A DNA stretch of 50,383 nt from Richelia sp. CSU_2_1 (GCA_012034575.1 JAAUPF010000027.1:1-50383); one strand, 5' to 3'. Positions 1 to 9,310 are shown, counted from the first letter of the stretch. Notes: generated from the letters alone by a model not told the origin. Translations and numbers: made by a program.

Positions 1-48
1 CGGGTTTATTAACCTGGAAAGCTACCTTCTGTGGCTGTTGAGAACCCT

Positions 49-100
49 TTCAAGGTGAGAATCGAATATGCTGCGCTCGTTATTCGATTATCACCTTGAA
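49..100. repeat. Long imperfect hairpin (20-bp arms)
   Basis: Positions 49-68 and 81-100 are inverted copies matching at 19 of 20 positions, around a 12-base loop. No T-run follows, so this is not a clear terminator. It looks like a palindromic intergenic repeat. Its source is unknown. Confidence 0.6.
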
Positions 101-180
101 CCCTACAGCCTATTGAGAAAGGTGCAAGATCTCAGTTAAAAACCGACTGCCAAATATATATTAAATGATCTGCCATCTTA

Positions 181-230
181 GTCCTCTTAAGCGAGGACTT
201 TCGCTATGAGACAGGGGTTTTCAACCCCTG
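181..230. repeat. Two adjacent hairpins like an IS200/IS605 end
   Basis: A 6-bp stem (181-186 with 193-198) is followed by an 8-bp stem, CAGGGGTT (212-219) with AACCCCTG (223-230). The core GGGGTTTTCAACCC also occurs, inverted, beside the tnpB gene near 11180. This suggests an end of an IS200/IS605-type element reaching leftwards out of the window. No transposase is visible here. Confidence 0.4.
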
Positions 231-255
231 GCATACCTGGGGAACTTACCTCAAA

Positions 256-2924
256 TTAACGGGAAATAAAATGGGCCCAAACATTCCCATCCGGCCCGGC
301 AACTCGATCGATATAGCTGTAAGGATACATCAACTTTCTCCCCTCTGTATCCGCGTAACCTGTCAGCGCATCTCCCCAAGGATCTTGTACGATATAACCC
401 CGAGAATTAAAGCCAATTACAGTGATAATGTGGCCTGCTGCCGTAAAATCTCCTGCTAAAACTATCGGCCGCCGGTTAATTAATTCCGATCGCACGTCGG
501 CAAACCTGCGAGTCGTGCTAAAACTGGTTTTAAAGCCGTAGGCGCGAATTAAAGCAGAAAGTGCGCTGTGATCGGTTTGACAGCCGGGGCCGCCGTAATC
601 GAAACACCATTGCAACAGTTCGTCTTCTAATTGTCCGCCCCATTTCGATCGAATGCCGTAATAATAAAATACCATCGCGATCGAAGTTACGTTGCAAGTA
701 GACCAACTAAAGCGCGGATTGTCTCGCTGCGAAAAATACGGCACGTTTAATTCTACATTGTTCGGCATCGGATCGAAAATTTTGTCTCCCCGCCGGAACT
801 CTACAAAAGCTGAAGCAACATAACCCGTATTGCCAAAATTTTGCAGTTCTTCTGTTAGGGAAACTAGCAGGTGATTGTCTTCCAAACCGTAGCTTTCTAC
901 ACCGTAAACTCGACCTCCCGGTAGCGTAGTTCTTTGGGAACTGGTTAAATTGGCAGAGTCAACCGGGCGCTTTTTTAACACGCTTGTTTGCCGCATTGTC
1001 ATCGTCAAAGCATCCGGATCGAAGGTAATTTCTTTGCCTGCTTTTTTGATTTTAACGTGCTGCCAGTAGATAAATCCGATATTGCCAAAACCGGGAATTG
1101 ATTCAGCAAGTGTTACGCGAAAATGACCGCGAGTGCAAGCATAGCCGGTGATGGTGTAGGTACTGCCTAAAATGATTTCGGCAGCTTGGTTTGCAGGCAG
1201 TTTTGATGAATCTATGGGTTTGCTTTTGATCTGAGTTGTTTCAGTTACTAAAAGTTGGGCGCTGACGTTGGTGTTGGGAACGTCGGCGATGTCGAATCGG
1301 AAAATTTTCGTACCTTTAGTTAACTGAACGTCCTCTTCGTAGAAATAGCCGAAAGTCCCGATCGGGGCAATTGCTGTATCTAAAACTACTTTGAGGTGAC
1401 CGTCAATAAATCCGTACTTTTCTACTTTGAGATTTTGACCCGCCCTCACGGCTACTTTTTGCTCGTTATTGAGCTTGGCAGAATCAACAGGAGCTACTTT
1501 AAACATAGTAGGAGAAAGTATCTTTAAAGTCAAGTCTTTGCCGACAGTTAGCGGGTCGGAACTTACGGTAATGTAAATGACTTGGCTGCCGACAATGCTG
1601 CCTTTTTTGTTAGTTGCGCGCAGCCGCAGCCAGCGAGATCCCGCTATTTTAAATCCTTCGCGCAAATTGACTTGCCAAGTGCCAGAAGTTGCGTTGAGGG
1701 TGACGTTAAGTGGAAATTTATCTTCAGCGATAACTTCAACTTTGACTGCTTCTTGGCGATCGTAGGTTCCTGTCAGGACGATCGCCCGATTTACTAAAAC
1801 TTCTGTCGGACCTTGATAAGTTAAATTCGGCGCTGGATTGAAAGGTTCGCCGCCTCGGTAAAACTGCACGAAGTCGGGAAAAATAAAACCCGTATTGCCA
1901 AATTGTGGCAAATTTTCGGTGAGGGAAACTTTGATGTGACCTTGTTCGATCGAAAATCCAGAAACGCCGTAAATCCTGCCCACAGGGAGAGTAATTCTTT
2001 CTTGCGGTTGCAAGGTGGCTGCATCAACCGGCCGCTTTTTAAAAGCAGTAGTTTGATGGCAGTCAAAGTCACTGCATTTCTGTCAAAAGGAATTCCCCTG
2101 CCGTTTTGCAAAACTTGGACGTGGGGCGAGTAAAGAAATCCTGAATTTCCGAAGTTAGAAATCGGTCGATCGAGGGTGACTCGAAAATGATTGTCCGTGC
2201 AAGCGTAGCCGAGGATATTGAAGGTTTCTCCAGGGTGCAATTCGATTTTTTGATTCTGTCCTAAAACAGTGGAATCTGCGGGGCTAGTTTTCAGCCGGGT
2301 TTTTTTGATAACCCATACCAACTGCATTCCAGGCGGCGTTGCGGGCAAGTCGGCGCGATCGAACCTGAGGATTTTTGCCCCTTTAGTTAGCAGTACGTGT
2401 TTTTCGTAAAAAAAGCCTGTTTTGCCAACTGGAGCAATCGGATTGGTGAGTTCTAAATTGAGGTGCCCGTCTTCCAATTCGCAGTCGGTAACTAAATAAG
2501 TTCTGCCTGCAGGGATTTCCATTTTTTGTAGCTGGTTGAGGCTGCCTGACGGTGCAGTCCCTACTTTAAATTGAGTATCTCTGAGAGTAATTAACGTCAA
2601 TAATTGTTGGGATGAATTAGTAGCGGGATTGACTTTGATATTAATTGTTTGTTCGGCAATAACTTTGCTGTCTCTGTCAGTTGCCCTGATTTGGACCGAT
2701 CGATTGCCGGGGCTGTCAAATCCTTTTTCTAAGCTAATGTGCCAAATCCCTGTAGATGGGTTTGTAACCGCATTTAAAGCATTTGCGTCTGCTGTTGCGG
2801 AAACTGCAACAACTCGATTTCGATCGAAGCTACCGACTAAGACAGTGCCTCGATTTGCCTCAATTTCTTGAGGTCCTAAGTAAGTTAAAAGAATTCTGCT
2901 GCTTGTCATCTCAATCCCACTCAA
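256..2924 (-). pseudogene. C39-family cysteine peptidase with Ig-like and SH3-like repeats, interrupted by a 1-base frameshift
   Basis: Two minus-strand frames, 1821-2924 and 256-2013, make one protein of about 889 residues once a single missing base near 2052-2054 is restored (a run of four A on the coding strand is read as three). Repaired, it has two Ig-like blocks, each followed by several units of about 100 residues with a recurring pattern (PVDS..L...Q, then G..Y.I..Y....H..V.L, then G..GF.Y), and a C-terminal papain-like domain. That domain shows the catalytic Cys in SWSTCNVTSIAM, His in AGHIITVIGF and Asp in VQDPWG, the C39-like/peptidase_C39_2 triad. No signal peptide is obvious at the N-terminus. 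It probably cleaves or binds wall or envelope peptides; that is inference. The break may be an assembly error, since both halves are well conserved in pattern up to the junction. Confidence 0.75.
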
Positions 2925-3273
2925 TAGTATTTGCAGTTGAATTAAATAAATTCTGGTAATTGCACAAATCTACTATTTATTCAACTACAGCTAGGATAGC
3001 TTTTGATTTCCACAAACACAACATCGATCCCCAACAAAACCGCCCTCAGACAGAATCTCAGGGCGGTTGGTGGATTTGAGGGGAATTTGGGCGATGGCTA
3101 AATCGAGCGCGACTGGCACATTTATACTAAATAAACCGAGTTTTTGCAGGGAGTTAAGGTTGAGTTACAGTGTGTTTGCAAAAAAACCAGTTTCTGCCTG
3201 AACCCTGTAACAGCAAGTTGTTTTTGGTTGTTGTCCCCTCTGCTTTTAACCCCTCAATTGCTTGGGCGCGAGA
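2925..3273. other. Gap between the C39 gene and the peroxiredoxin gene
   Basis: No coding frame is convincing here. The stretch holds the 9-bp hairpin described separately and a pair of degenerate AACCRGTTT-like pieces (3137-3200) typical of intergenic repeats in this window. Confidence 0.5.
3034..3068 (-). terminator. Intrinsic terminator downstream of prxQ
   Basis: AACCGCCCT (3038-3046) pairs with AGGGCGGTT (3060-3068), a 9-bp GC-rich stem. Read on the minus strand it is followed by TTTTG. It lies about 205 bases after the peroxiredoxin stop and before the C39 gene, so it could separate the two minus-strand units. Confidence 0.5.
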
Positions 3274-3714
3274 CTAAACTATGGTGACGAGAATATCTCG
3301 GGCGTGAGAGTCAACTTTCAGGCTGTCTCCTTCATAAACTTGGCTAATTTTGCCAGTACCGTCGATGACGAAAGTAACGCGCTTGGAATAATCACCTTTT
3401 TCGACATCATAAGCTTTGGTAATTGCGCCATCAACATCTGCTAATAGTTGAAAAGGCAAACCGTATTTCTCCGTAAATTTTTGGTGCGATTCTTCGTTGT
3501 CGCGGCTGACACCGAGAATTACGATGTCTTTCCCTTGATATTCCTCATAAGCTGCTTTAAAGCTTTGGGCTTGTCTGGTGCAGCCTGGGGTGTCATCTTT
3601 GGGGTAGAAATACAAGATTACGGTTTTACCGGCGAAGTCGGAGAGGGAGACGGTGTTGCCGTTTGTGTCTTTGGCGGTAAATTGAGGGGCGGCGCACCCA
3701 ACTGGTAAAGTCAT
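3274..3714 (-). CDS. prxQ: Peroxiredoxin Q / BCP-type thiol peroxidase
   Basis: A complete 146-residue AhpC/TSA-fold protein that reduces peroxides, likely in the cytosol or at thylakoids with thioredoxin. The PxxxTxxC active site is seen as YPKDDTPGCT, with the peroxidatic Cys near residue 44. Many PrxQ proteins have a resolving Cys five residues later (CTxxxC); here that position is Gln (CTRQAQSF), so this copy is a 1-Cys-type BCP by sequence. The start ATG at 3714 has a weak AGGG upstream. The gene stands alone, with a candidate terminator downstream. The family assignment is strong. Confidence 0.93.
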   Translation of the reverse strand: MTLPVGCAAPQFTAKDTNGNTVSLSDFAGKTVILYFYPKDDTPGCTRQAQSFKAAYEEYQGKDIVILGVSRDNEESHQKFTEKYGLPFQLLADVDGAITKAYDVEKGDYSKRVTFVIDGTGKISQVYEGDSLKVDSHARDILVTIV

Positions 3715-3991
3715 AATTTTGTTTCCCTGACGATTTACACAGCCATTTTACTCGATCTAGGGCAAGTTTTAAATTTGGGAAAGCAATCTACCATATTTAC
3801 GTATTTTATTTTCTCTATTTGAAGAGTCTGGCAATAGCAAATCGTGACTATAACATTTATTGATACACAGAAACTCTGCACTATCCAATACTTCTATCGG
3901 GTTATTTTTCGTCTTGACTGGCGAGTGATTGTGTGTTAGATTGTATGTAGGTTGATTCACTGTTTATAAATTTTCAAAAAGCCACAAATTT

Positions 3992-5197
3992 ATGAAGCTA
4001 GATATTTTCAAATATGCGTACAATCAAGGCTTACCTAATGAATGGGTAGTAGAAGAATGTAGATTAAGTCAAACCAACTTAATTGTAGGCAAAAATGCAA
4101 GCGGTAAATCCAGAATTGTCAAAGCAATATATCTGCTATCGCAGCTATTGTCGGCAGGCGACATTCTTGAGTTTGAGGCGCGCAACGACGAATGGCATTT
4201 ATTTTTTGATATCGATCGGCCAGAACAGAAAATCGAATATTTATTGAAAATAGAGAAAGGTCTTGTCGTTCAAGAAAAGCTAATTATGTATGGTGAAGGT
4301 AATGAACCACTTTTATTAGAGCGAGATAAATCGGGTGAAGGTACTATTTTCGCTAAGGAACTCAACCAAAAAATTAAGTTTCAAACTCCTAAAGCAGAAC
4401 TTGCAGTAGTAAAGCGCAGAGACTCTATTCAGCATCCATTTTTAGAAAAATTATATCAGTGGTCTAACTCACTAAGATTTTATGAGTTTGGAACACAACT
4501 AGGTAAGAATTTTATGACTTTAATGTCATACCCTACGATAAAATTATCAGACAATAGAAGGGAACTAAAAAGCTATAACTCTGTTGTCAGTATTTTTCAG
4601 GTTGGGAAACAAGAAATTGGAGATAAATTCATCCAATCAATTATCAATGACATGAAAGAAATAGGTTATATTTTATCAGAAATAGGAACAAAAATACCAT
4701 CGACAGTAGAACGCAAACTTTCCACTGAAAACGCTTTAGATGGTGATAGCCTGCCAGAATTTTTATATGTCAAAGAAGAAGATTTGAATTTTATTACAGA
4801 ACAGCCAGATATATCGCAAGGAATGTTCCGAGCTTTATCTTTATTAATTCAAATAAACTACTCTTTACTAGCAAGTAAGCCTAGTTGTATCGCGATCGAT
4901 GATATTGGAGAAGGGTTAGATTATCAACGTTCTTCTGCTATAATTAAAATTCTAATTAAAAAAACTGAGACAGGATTAATTCAACTGATTATGACTACCA
5001 ATGATGAGTTTATTATGAATGGTGTTCCGATAGAGTATTGGTCGGTGATTGAACGAACTCCTGGTAGTGCAAAATTACATAATATTTATAATTCTCGCGA
5101 TAAAATCGAAGAGTTTAAGTTTATTGGACTTAATAACTTTGACTTGTTTACCAGTGAGTTTCTGTTACACACAGAAGGTAATGAAGAGGCAGCATAA
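3992..5197 (+). CDS. AAA/ABC-type ATPase, first gene of a two-gene ATPase-TOPRIM cassette
   Basis: A 401-residue SMC/OLD-like ATPase. Walker A is GKNASGKS at residues 33-40. A signature-like segment (ISQGMFRALSLL, about 272-283) precedes Walker B at about 300-305 (CIAIDDIGEGLD). The usual H-loop His after Walker B is not visible (TTNDEF). It fits the AAA_15/AAA_21 ATPases found beside TOPRIM effectors in anti-phage systems such as PARIS (AriA) and in OLD/Gabija proteins. The next gene starts three bases after its stop, so the pair is surely co-transcribed. Base composition is far richer in AT than the flanking housekeeping genes, which suggests transfer. The defence role is inferred. Confidence 0.8.
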   Translation: MKLDIFKYAYNQGLPNEWVVEECRLSQTNLIVGKNASGKSRIVKAIYLLSQLLSAGDILEFEARNDEWHLFFDIDRPEQKIEYLLKIEKGLVVQEKLIMYGEGNEPLLLERDKSGEGTIFAKELNQKIKFQTPKAELAVVKRRDSIQHPFLEKLYQWSNSLRFYEFGTQLGKNFMTLMSYPTIKLSDNRRELKSYNSVVSIFQVGKQEIGDKFIQSIINDMKEIGYILSEIGTKIPSTVERKLSTENALDGDSLPEFLYVKEEDLNFITEQPDISQGMFRALSLLIQINYSLLASKPSCIAIDDIGEGLDYQRSSAIIKILIKKTETGLIQLIMTTNDEFIMNGVPIEYWSVIERTPGSAKLHNIYNSRDKIEEFKFIGLNNFDLFTSEFLLHTEGNEEAA

Positions 5198-5200
5198 ATT

Positions 5201-5914
5201 ATGGCACCAAAGAAAATTGCTTGTTTTGTGGAAGGACAAACAGAACAGATTTTTGTTGAAAAGTTATTTCAGGAAATTGCTGGATATAAAAAAATATCTA
5301 TTGAAACTTCTAAATTTCAAGGAGGTAAAGCTAATCGTATAATTGAGTCACTTAAATCTAGTAGAGTAAAAGACGCTCCTTTTTTTGTTCTCTTATATAA
5401 TTGCGATTGTGATTCTCAGGTACTTTCTGACATCAGAAAACAGCATCAAAGTCTAACGAATAACGGTTATGAAAAAAATTTAGGGCTGAGGGATTTATAC
5501 CCGCAACCTTTAGGGGAAAAGCAAAAAATAGAAAAAGGAATCAGAGGATTTTTGAAACCTTTGCAGAAAACGGGAATTCCAATTTCTATGAATTTAGCTA
5601 TTATGGAAATAGAAGCATGGTTTTTAGCAGAATGGCATTATTTTGCTAAATTAGATACTCGCTTAATTCCTGATTTTATTCTGCAAGAATTAGGCTTAGA
5701 TTTAAGAAATATTGATATTGAACAAAGGCTACATCCCAGTCAAGATTTAGATGATATTTATCAGTTAATAGGTTGTAAGTATGACAAAAGTGAAAAAATA
5801 TCTCAAGAAATTATCAACCATCTAGATTATGAATTTTTGTACTTGGAGTTAGTTATTCGTGTCAAACAACTCAAAAGTTTTATTGCTGAGATAGATAGTT
5901 TCTTGGTTGAATAA
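5201..5914 (+). CDS. TOPRIM-like (DUF4276/OLD-type) putative nuclease or effector paired with the ATPase
   Basis: A 237-residue protein starting ACFVEGQTEQIFVEKLF: the conserved Glu of a TOPRIM strand-turn-helix (E11) plus a second acidic residue (E15). A downstream acidic cluster, NCDCD at 67-71, fits the DxD of the fold. A third conserved block, MEIEAWFLAE at 135-144, is typical of DUF4276-like proteins. It starts three bases after the ATPase stop. By analogy with AriB of PARIS and the TOPRIM of OLD/Gabija, it is the likely nucleic-acid-cutting toxic effector held in check by the ATPase. It could instead be an RNA-processing or uncharacterised TOPRIM; the exact family was not verified. Confidence 0.72.
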   Translation: MAPKKIACFVEGQTEQIFVEKLFQEIAGYKKISIETSKFQGGKANRIIESLKSSRVKDAPFFVLLYNCDCDSQVLSDIRKQHQSLTNNGYEKNLGLRDLYPQPLGEKQKIEKGIRGFLKPLQKTGIPISMNLAIMEIEAWFLAEWHYFAKLDTRLIPDFILQELGLDLRNIDIEQRLHPSQDLDDIYQLIGCKYDKSEKISQEIINHLDYEFLYLELVIRVKQLKSFIAEIDSFLVE

Positions 5915-6031
5915 ATTAACTCTAGTTTTGAGCTGTTATTTTATGCCTTGACTGGCGGGCGATGCGGGCGATCGCGTTTTTGGAGGAGAGTGCCATCTAG
6001 ATAGCAAAGAATTGAAGAATGGAAAAAGGAG

Positions 6032-6338
6032 ATGGAGGAACACGAAAAAAATAATCCTTTAGAGTTAATAAATAAAAATTTCTTTATTCCAACCAAGAAA
6101 GTGTCAATAACATCATTTCCTTCCAGAGAACAAGAAGAACTATAATATTGTCACAACCCTACATGAAGATTGTCTAGGCTATCGAAACTATCATGGCGTG
6201 ACACACATCATGCGAAATATAGATACCAATGAAGAAGCAATGGATTTGATTGTTCTTAAAGAATTAATAGAATACCTTAATAACCCAACTGAAACTCAAA
6301 AAGAACAGTTTGCAAAGTATGAAGAGTACGACGAATAA
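6032..6338 (+). pseudogene. Broken small gene behind the defence-like cassette (about 100 residues)
   Basis: Two short frames with protein-like, charged composition abut. The first (6032-6145, 37 residues) ends TSFPSREQEEL. A second frame, open from 6111 to the stop at 6336-6338, contains TTLHEDCLGYRNYHG and later LIVLKELIEYLNNPTE. A shift of one extra base (or two lost) near 6138-6145 would join them. Alternatively only the second frame from ATG 6210 (42 residues) is used. I do not recognise the family. It shares the low GC of the upstream pair and may be a decayed third member of the island. Confidence 0.35.
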
Positions 6339-6536
6339 TAAGATGAATCTCCTTGACCTTAACTAAGTGGATTGGCCATAAAAAGTGTTGAATTAGTATC
6401 AATTGGATGAACCAGCGTTAGTGTTCGCTTCTTTGACTCTTGTCAGGATACAACAGCCGATCGCCTATTTCAACAGTCAATGCGTTGTGATATCTGTAAC
6501 AATTAAAAATATAGTACCTGCTTAGAGGTTCTCTCA

Positions 6537-6947
6537 ATGACTTTTATCCCATCCGAAGCGTTTAAATCAATATCTTATCCCAGCCCCACAGTCAAAAGGG
6601 CCGATCGCGCCGTCCGCTGCGCCCCTTTTCAATTGCATTTCTTTCAAACAATCCGCGACAATAGCGTTTATCTAAGCGCGATCGCCTCCAATTCCGGTGT
6701 GGAAAGCAGCTACACTCGATCGCCCGTATCCGAACTCGCAGCGGAAAATTCGCTGCTGTGGCTGATTAAAGTCGGCGTACTCCGGCGGGAAGTTGACGGA
6801 CAAGGAATTACCGACAGTTTTCGCCTCACGCCGCTGGGCCGCCAACTCGTCGAAAAGTGGGAAAGGGAAGGACAAAAAGTGCCGGATGCTTCAACGTGCG
6901 ATCGAATTTCTGATGCTTTTAGCCGCAGTTTAGGACTGTTTTTATGA
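6537..6947 (+). CDS. Npun_F0494-type conserved cyanobacterial protein (winged-helix-like)
   Basis: A 136-residue protein. The central part (VSELAAENSLLWLIKVGVLRR, about 63-83) followed by DGQGITDSFRLTPLGRQLVEKW resembles a winged-helix unit (recognition region then wing). It matches my recollection of the cyanobacterial family named after Npun_F0494, whose role is unknown. The start ATG at 6537 fits the family length. It marks the return to normal base composition after the AT-rich island. Confidence 0.65.
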   Translation: MTFIPSEAFKSISYPSPTVKRADRAVRCAPFQLHFFQTIRDNSVYLSAIASNSGVESSYTRSPVSELAAENSLLWLIKVGVLRREVDGQGITDSFRLTPLGRQLVEKWEREGQKVPDASTCDRISDAFSRSLGLFL

Positions 6948-7116
6948 GTTATTCTCCTGTTTACCGATCGTACAGAAAAAACCTGTATTGCGCGGTAAAC
7001 GCATCCAGCACGGGCAAGAGAACTGTTACAAAAAGGGAGGCACTAAAATTTCCCTATCATTTACCGCAAGATGCCAGTTGGCAAGCAGGGAAGATCGCCC
7101 TGACAGTTCCTGCAGG

Positions 7117-7671
7117 TTAGGAAATAGCAACCAAGCGCGATCGAATTTCCGTATCCGTATACTGAGGCGTCCAGCCTTCGGTGGTGGTAAAATAGCGCAC
7201 CGCTTTAATCTTGCGGGCTGCTGTTAAATAAAACCAGTGTTCCGTATTCGCCGGCACGTTGATAAATTCTTCAGGCTGCACCGTCACTTCCACTTGAGAA
7301 TTGTCGGGACGCACGAAACCGAAAATCCCCTCCCCAGCTACGATATAGCGGACTTCATCGTCAGCGTGGGTGTGACACTTGTTGAATTTTGCCAGCAGGG
7401 TGTCGAGGTTGGGAATGTCTGGGTGCAGTACAATCATGTCTCGGGATTGATAGCCTGCTGTTTCCTTCAGTTCTTGAAAGTAGCGATCGAGAGCTTGCAG
7501 GACTTGCTCTTTTTCGGTGTCGGATAGAGTGTCTTTCGCTAGCAAGTTTTGAATTTCCGGGTTGTCGCCCACAGGCCAGCGGTTGAGTTGAATGTTCAAG
7601 GGAGCGAGTTCGCGGGTAATGTCGCTCAGTTGAGTGTAGGTTGTACCGTTTTCGAGTCGCAGGATAGCCAT
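7117..7671 (-). CDS. mtnD: Acireductone dioxygenase (methionine salvage)
   Basis: A 184-residue cupin of the ARD family. It converts 1,2-dihydroxy-3-keto-5-methylthiopentene to the 2-keto acid precursor of methionine (Fe form), or to an off-pathway product (Ni form). Metal ligands are visible: His100, His102 and Glu106 in HTHADDEVRY, and His145 in ANTEHWF. Length and motif order are those of complete bacterial enzymes. It is convergent with the preceding + gene and stands alone, with no other mtn gene in the window. Confidence 0.95.
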   Translation of the reverse strand: MAILRLENGTTYTQLSDITRELAPLNIQLNRWPVGDNPEIQNLLAKDTLSDTEKEQVLQALDRYFQELKETAGYQSRDMIVLHPDIPNLDTLLAKFNKCHTHADDEVRYIVAGEGIFGFVRPDNSQVEVTVQPEEFINVPANTEHWFYLTAARKIKAVRYFTTTEGWTPQYTDTEIRSRLVAIS

Positions 7672-7676
7672 TTAGT

Positions 7677-7706
7677 CAGTTGATAGTTGATAGTTGACAG
7701 TTGAGG
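7677..7706. repeat. Heptamer tandem repeats (TTGAYAG)
   Basis: About four degenerate copies of TTGATAG/TTGACAG lie directly upstream of mtnD. The same array type recurs at many gene borders in the window (STRR-like repeats known from filamentous cyanobacteria). Confidence 0.8.
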
Positions 7707-7897
7707 GTTGGGATGAGTTTCACTGTTGAGGCTTCGATCGAACTTGCGCTTTTGAGAGTTTCCATTTTAACTTAATTTGGTCGCAGCACGATCTCTCGCT
7801 AAATTTGTCACCATTGAGAAGCAGGGGACGATCGGGTATTCCACCCGCAGCCGCTGGCTACACTGAGATTCTGAAAGTAACTTCTGCAACACCTACT

Positions 7898-8866
7898 ATG
7901 CCTACTTATACTGGAATTTCTAGCGAAGCTTTTCGGCACCCGCTCGATCGCGAAGCCGAACAAGCTTTGCGGAGCGTGCCCGGATTCGATTTAATTGCTA
8001 GCAAATTTGTCGAATTTGTCTACGAGCGGCCGCAGTTCGTTTATTTAATGGGCAATAGCATTCAAGTCGGCCCGCGCCAATATGCGAGTATTTATCATAT
8101 ATTTCGCGAGTGCGTGCAAAGTTTAGATGTTTTTCCCGAACCTGGTTTGTTTGTTTCTCAAAATCCTTCTGTTAACAGTTATGCTCTCGGACAAAACCAG
8201 CCTTATGTGGTGTTAAATACGGGTCTTTTAGATTTGCTAAACGAGGCAGAACTCACGGCAGTGTTAGCTCACGAGTTGGGACACATTAAATGCGGCCATC
8301 CAACTTTAAATCAAATGGCAATGTGGGCGATGAATTTTGCTTCGACGATCGGCGAGCTGACTTTCGGTTTGGGAAATGTGGTCAGCAGCGGTTTAATTTA
8401 CGCTTTTTATGAATGGCGGCGCAAAGCAGAACTTTCGGCCGATCGCGCTGCTTTGTTAGCAACTGACGATTTGAATAATGTGATGAATTCGATGATGAAA
8501 CTGGCTGGAGTTAGCAGTAAATATGCTAGCGAATGCAGTTTGACAGAATTTATCCGCCAGTCAGACAACTATCAAGATCTCGATCGAGACAATCTCAATC
8601 AAGTGTATAAATTTTTACTCTACAACGGCGGACAAGGAGTAATGCTGAGCCATCCCTTCCCGGTGGAAAGGTTGCGGTATTTGCGGGATTGGGCGAGTTC
8701 GGAGGAATACCGCCAAATTAAGCTGGGGAACTACAGGCGGGCGACATCAGAGGGTGCAGTTGACGTGAACGCTCAAACACCTGAGAGTGCAGAAGCCCAG
8801 AGACTGCGGCGTCAAATTGAAGAGTTGCAGCAAGAGATCGATCGGCGCAAATCCCGGCAAAGTTAA
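7898..8866 (+). CDS. M48-family zinc metalloprotease
   Basis: A 322-residue protein from ATG 7898. The frame is open from 7805, but the extra residues (SRGRSGIPPAAAG) look like translated intergenic DNA. The zinc site HELGH is at 125-129, and the third ligand Glu is in KAELSADRAALLA, as in HtpX/M48 proteases. Residues around 140-170 are moderately hydrophobic, but there is no strong N-terminal membrane anchor, unlike classic HtpX. The C-terminus ends in a short coiled coil (AQRLRRQIEELQQEIDRR). It likely acts in protein quality control; substrates are unknown. Confidence 0.88.
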   Translation: MPTYTGISSEAFRHPLDREAEQALRSVPGFDLIASKFVEFVYERPQFVYLMGNSIQVGPRQYASIYHIFRECVQSLDVFPEPGLFVSQNPSVNSYALGQNQPYVVLNTGLLDLLNEAELTAVLAHELGHIKCGHPTLNQMAMWAMNFASTIGELTFGLGNVVSSGLIYAFYEWRRKAELSADRAALLATDDLNNVMNSMMKLAGVSSKYASECSLTEFIRQSDNYQDLDRDNLNQVYKFLLYNGGQGVMLSHPFPVERLRYLRDWASSEEYRQIKLGNYRRATSEGAVDVNAQTPESAEAQRLRRQIEELQQEIDRRKSRQS

Positions 8867-8867
8867 G

Positions 8868-9080
8868 ATTGTAGGGTGCGCACTGCGCACCTTACTGGGA
8901 TTGTAGGATTGTCGGGTGCGCACTGCGCACCGCAAACCACTAATACTGGGATTGTCGGGTGCGCACTGCGCACCGCAAACCACTAATACTGGGATTGTAG
9001 GGTGCGCACTGCGCACCGCAAACCACTAATACTGGGATTGTAGGGTGCGCACTGCGCACCGCAACTGCTACTAATACTGT
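8868..9080. repeat. 43-bp tandem repeat with GGTGCGCA palindromes
   Basis: Units start at 8907, 8950, 8993 and 9036, exactly 43 bases apart, preceded by a partial unit at 8868. Each carries the palindrome GGTGCGCACTGCGCACC followed by a CAAACCACTAATACTGG-type spacer. The last unit is diverged. Related single palindromes occur near 16487, 16546, 19352, 30066 and 30165. The M48 gene's transcript runs into this array, which may stop or stabilise it. Confidence 0.9.
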
Positions 9081-9310
9081 GTCAAACTCTTCCAGGCATA
9101 AATCCTCAGTACACTGGCCTGCAGGTACAAAAAATTTCCCGGATGGGGGGAAGGATGAACGTATAAGGAAGGTGTGCAACTGGAAGATTCGATCGCCAAT
9201 TGTCTCAAGCCTAAAAATTATACGCTCGTTTCTGAAATCTGTTTCTGAGGGCGTGTAGTTTAAATCAAGAAAATCTTATACGTCAACCAACTCAACCGGG
9301 GTAAGTAAAA

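Noticed and set aside
3769..3960. 63-residue minus-strand frame upstream of the ATPase gene
   Set aside because: GTG start without a ribosome site, no family resemblance, and it occupies the likely promoter region of the divergent cassette.
7805..7897. N-terminal extension of the M48 protease frame
   Set aside because: Composition is unlike the protein; the family-like start is ATG 7898.
8907..9080. Possible CRISPR array
   Set aside because: The units are contiguous 43-bp copies with no unique spacers and no cas genes nearby.
8747..9179. Minus-strand frames rich in VRSAHPTI units
   Set aside because: Translations of the 43-bp non-coding palindrome array.
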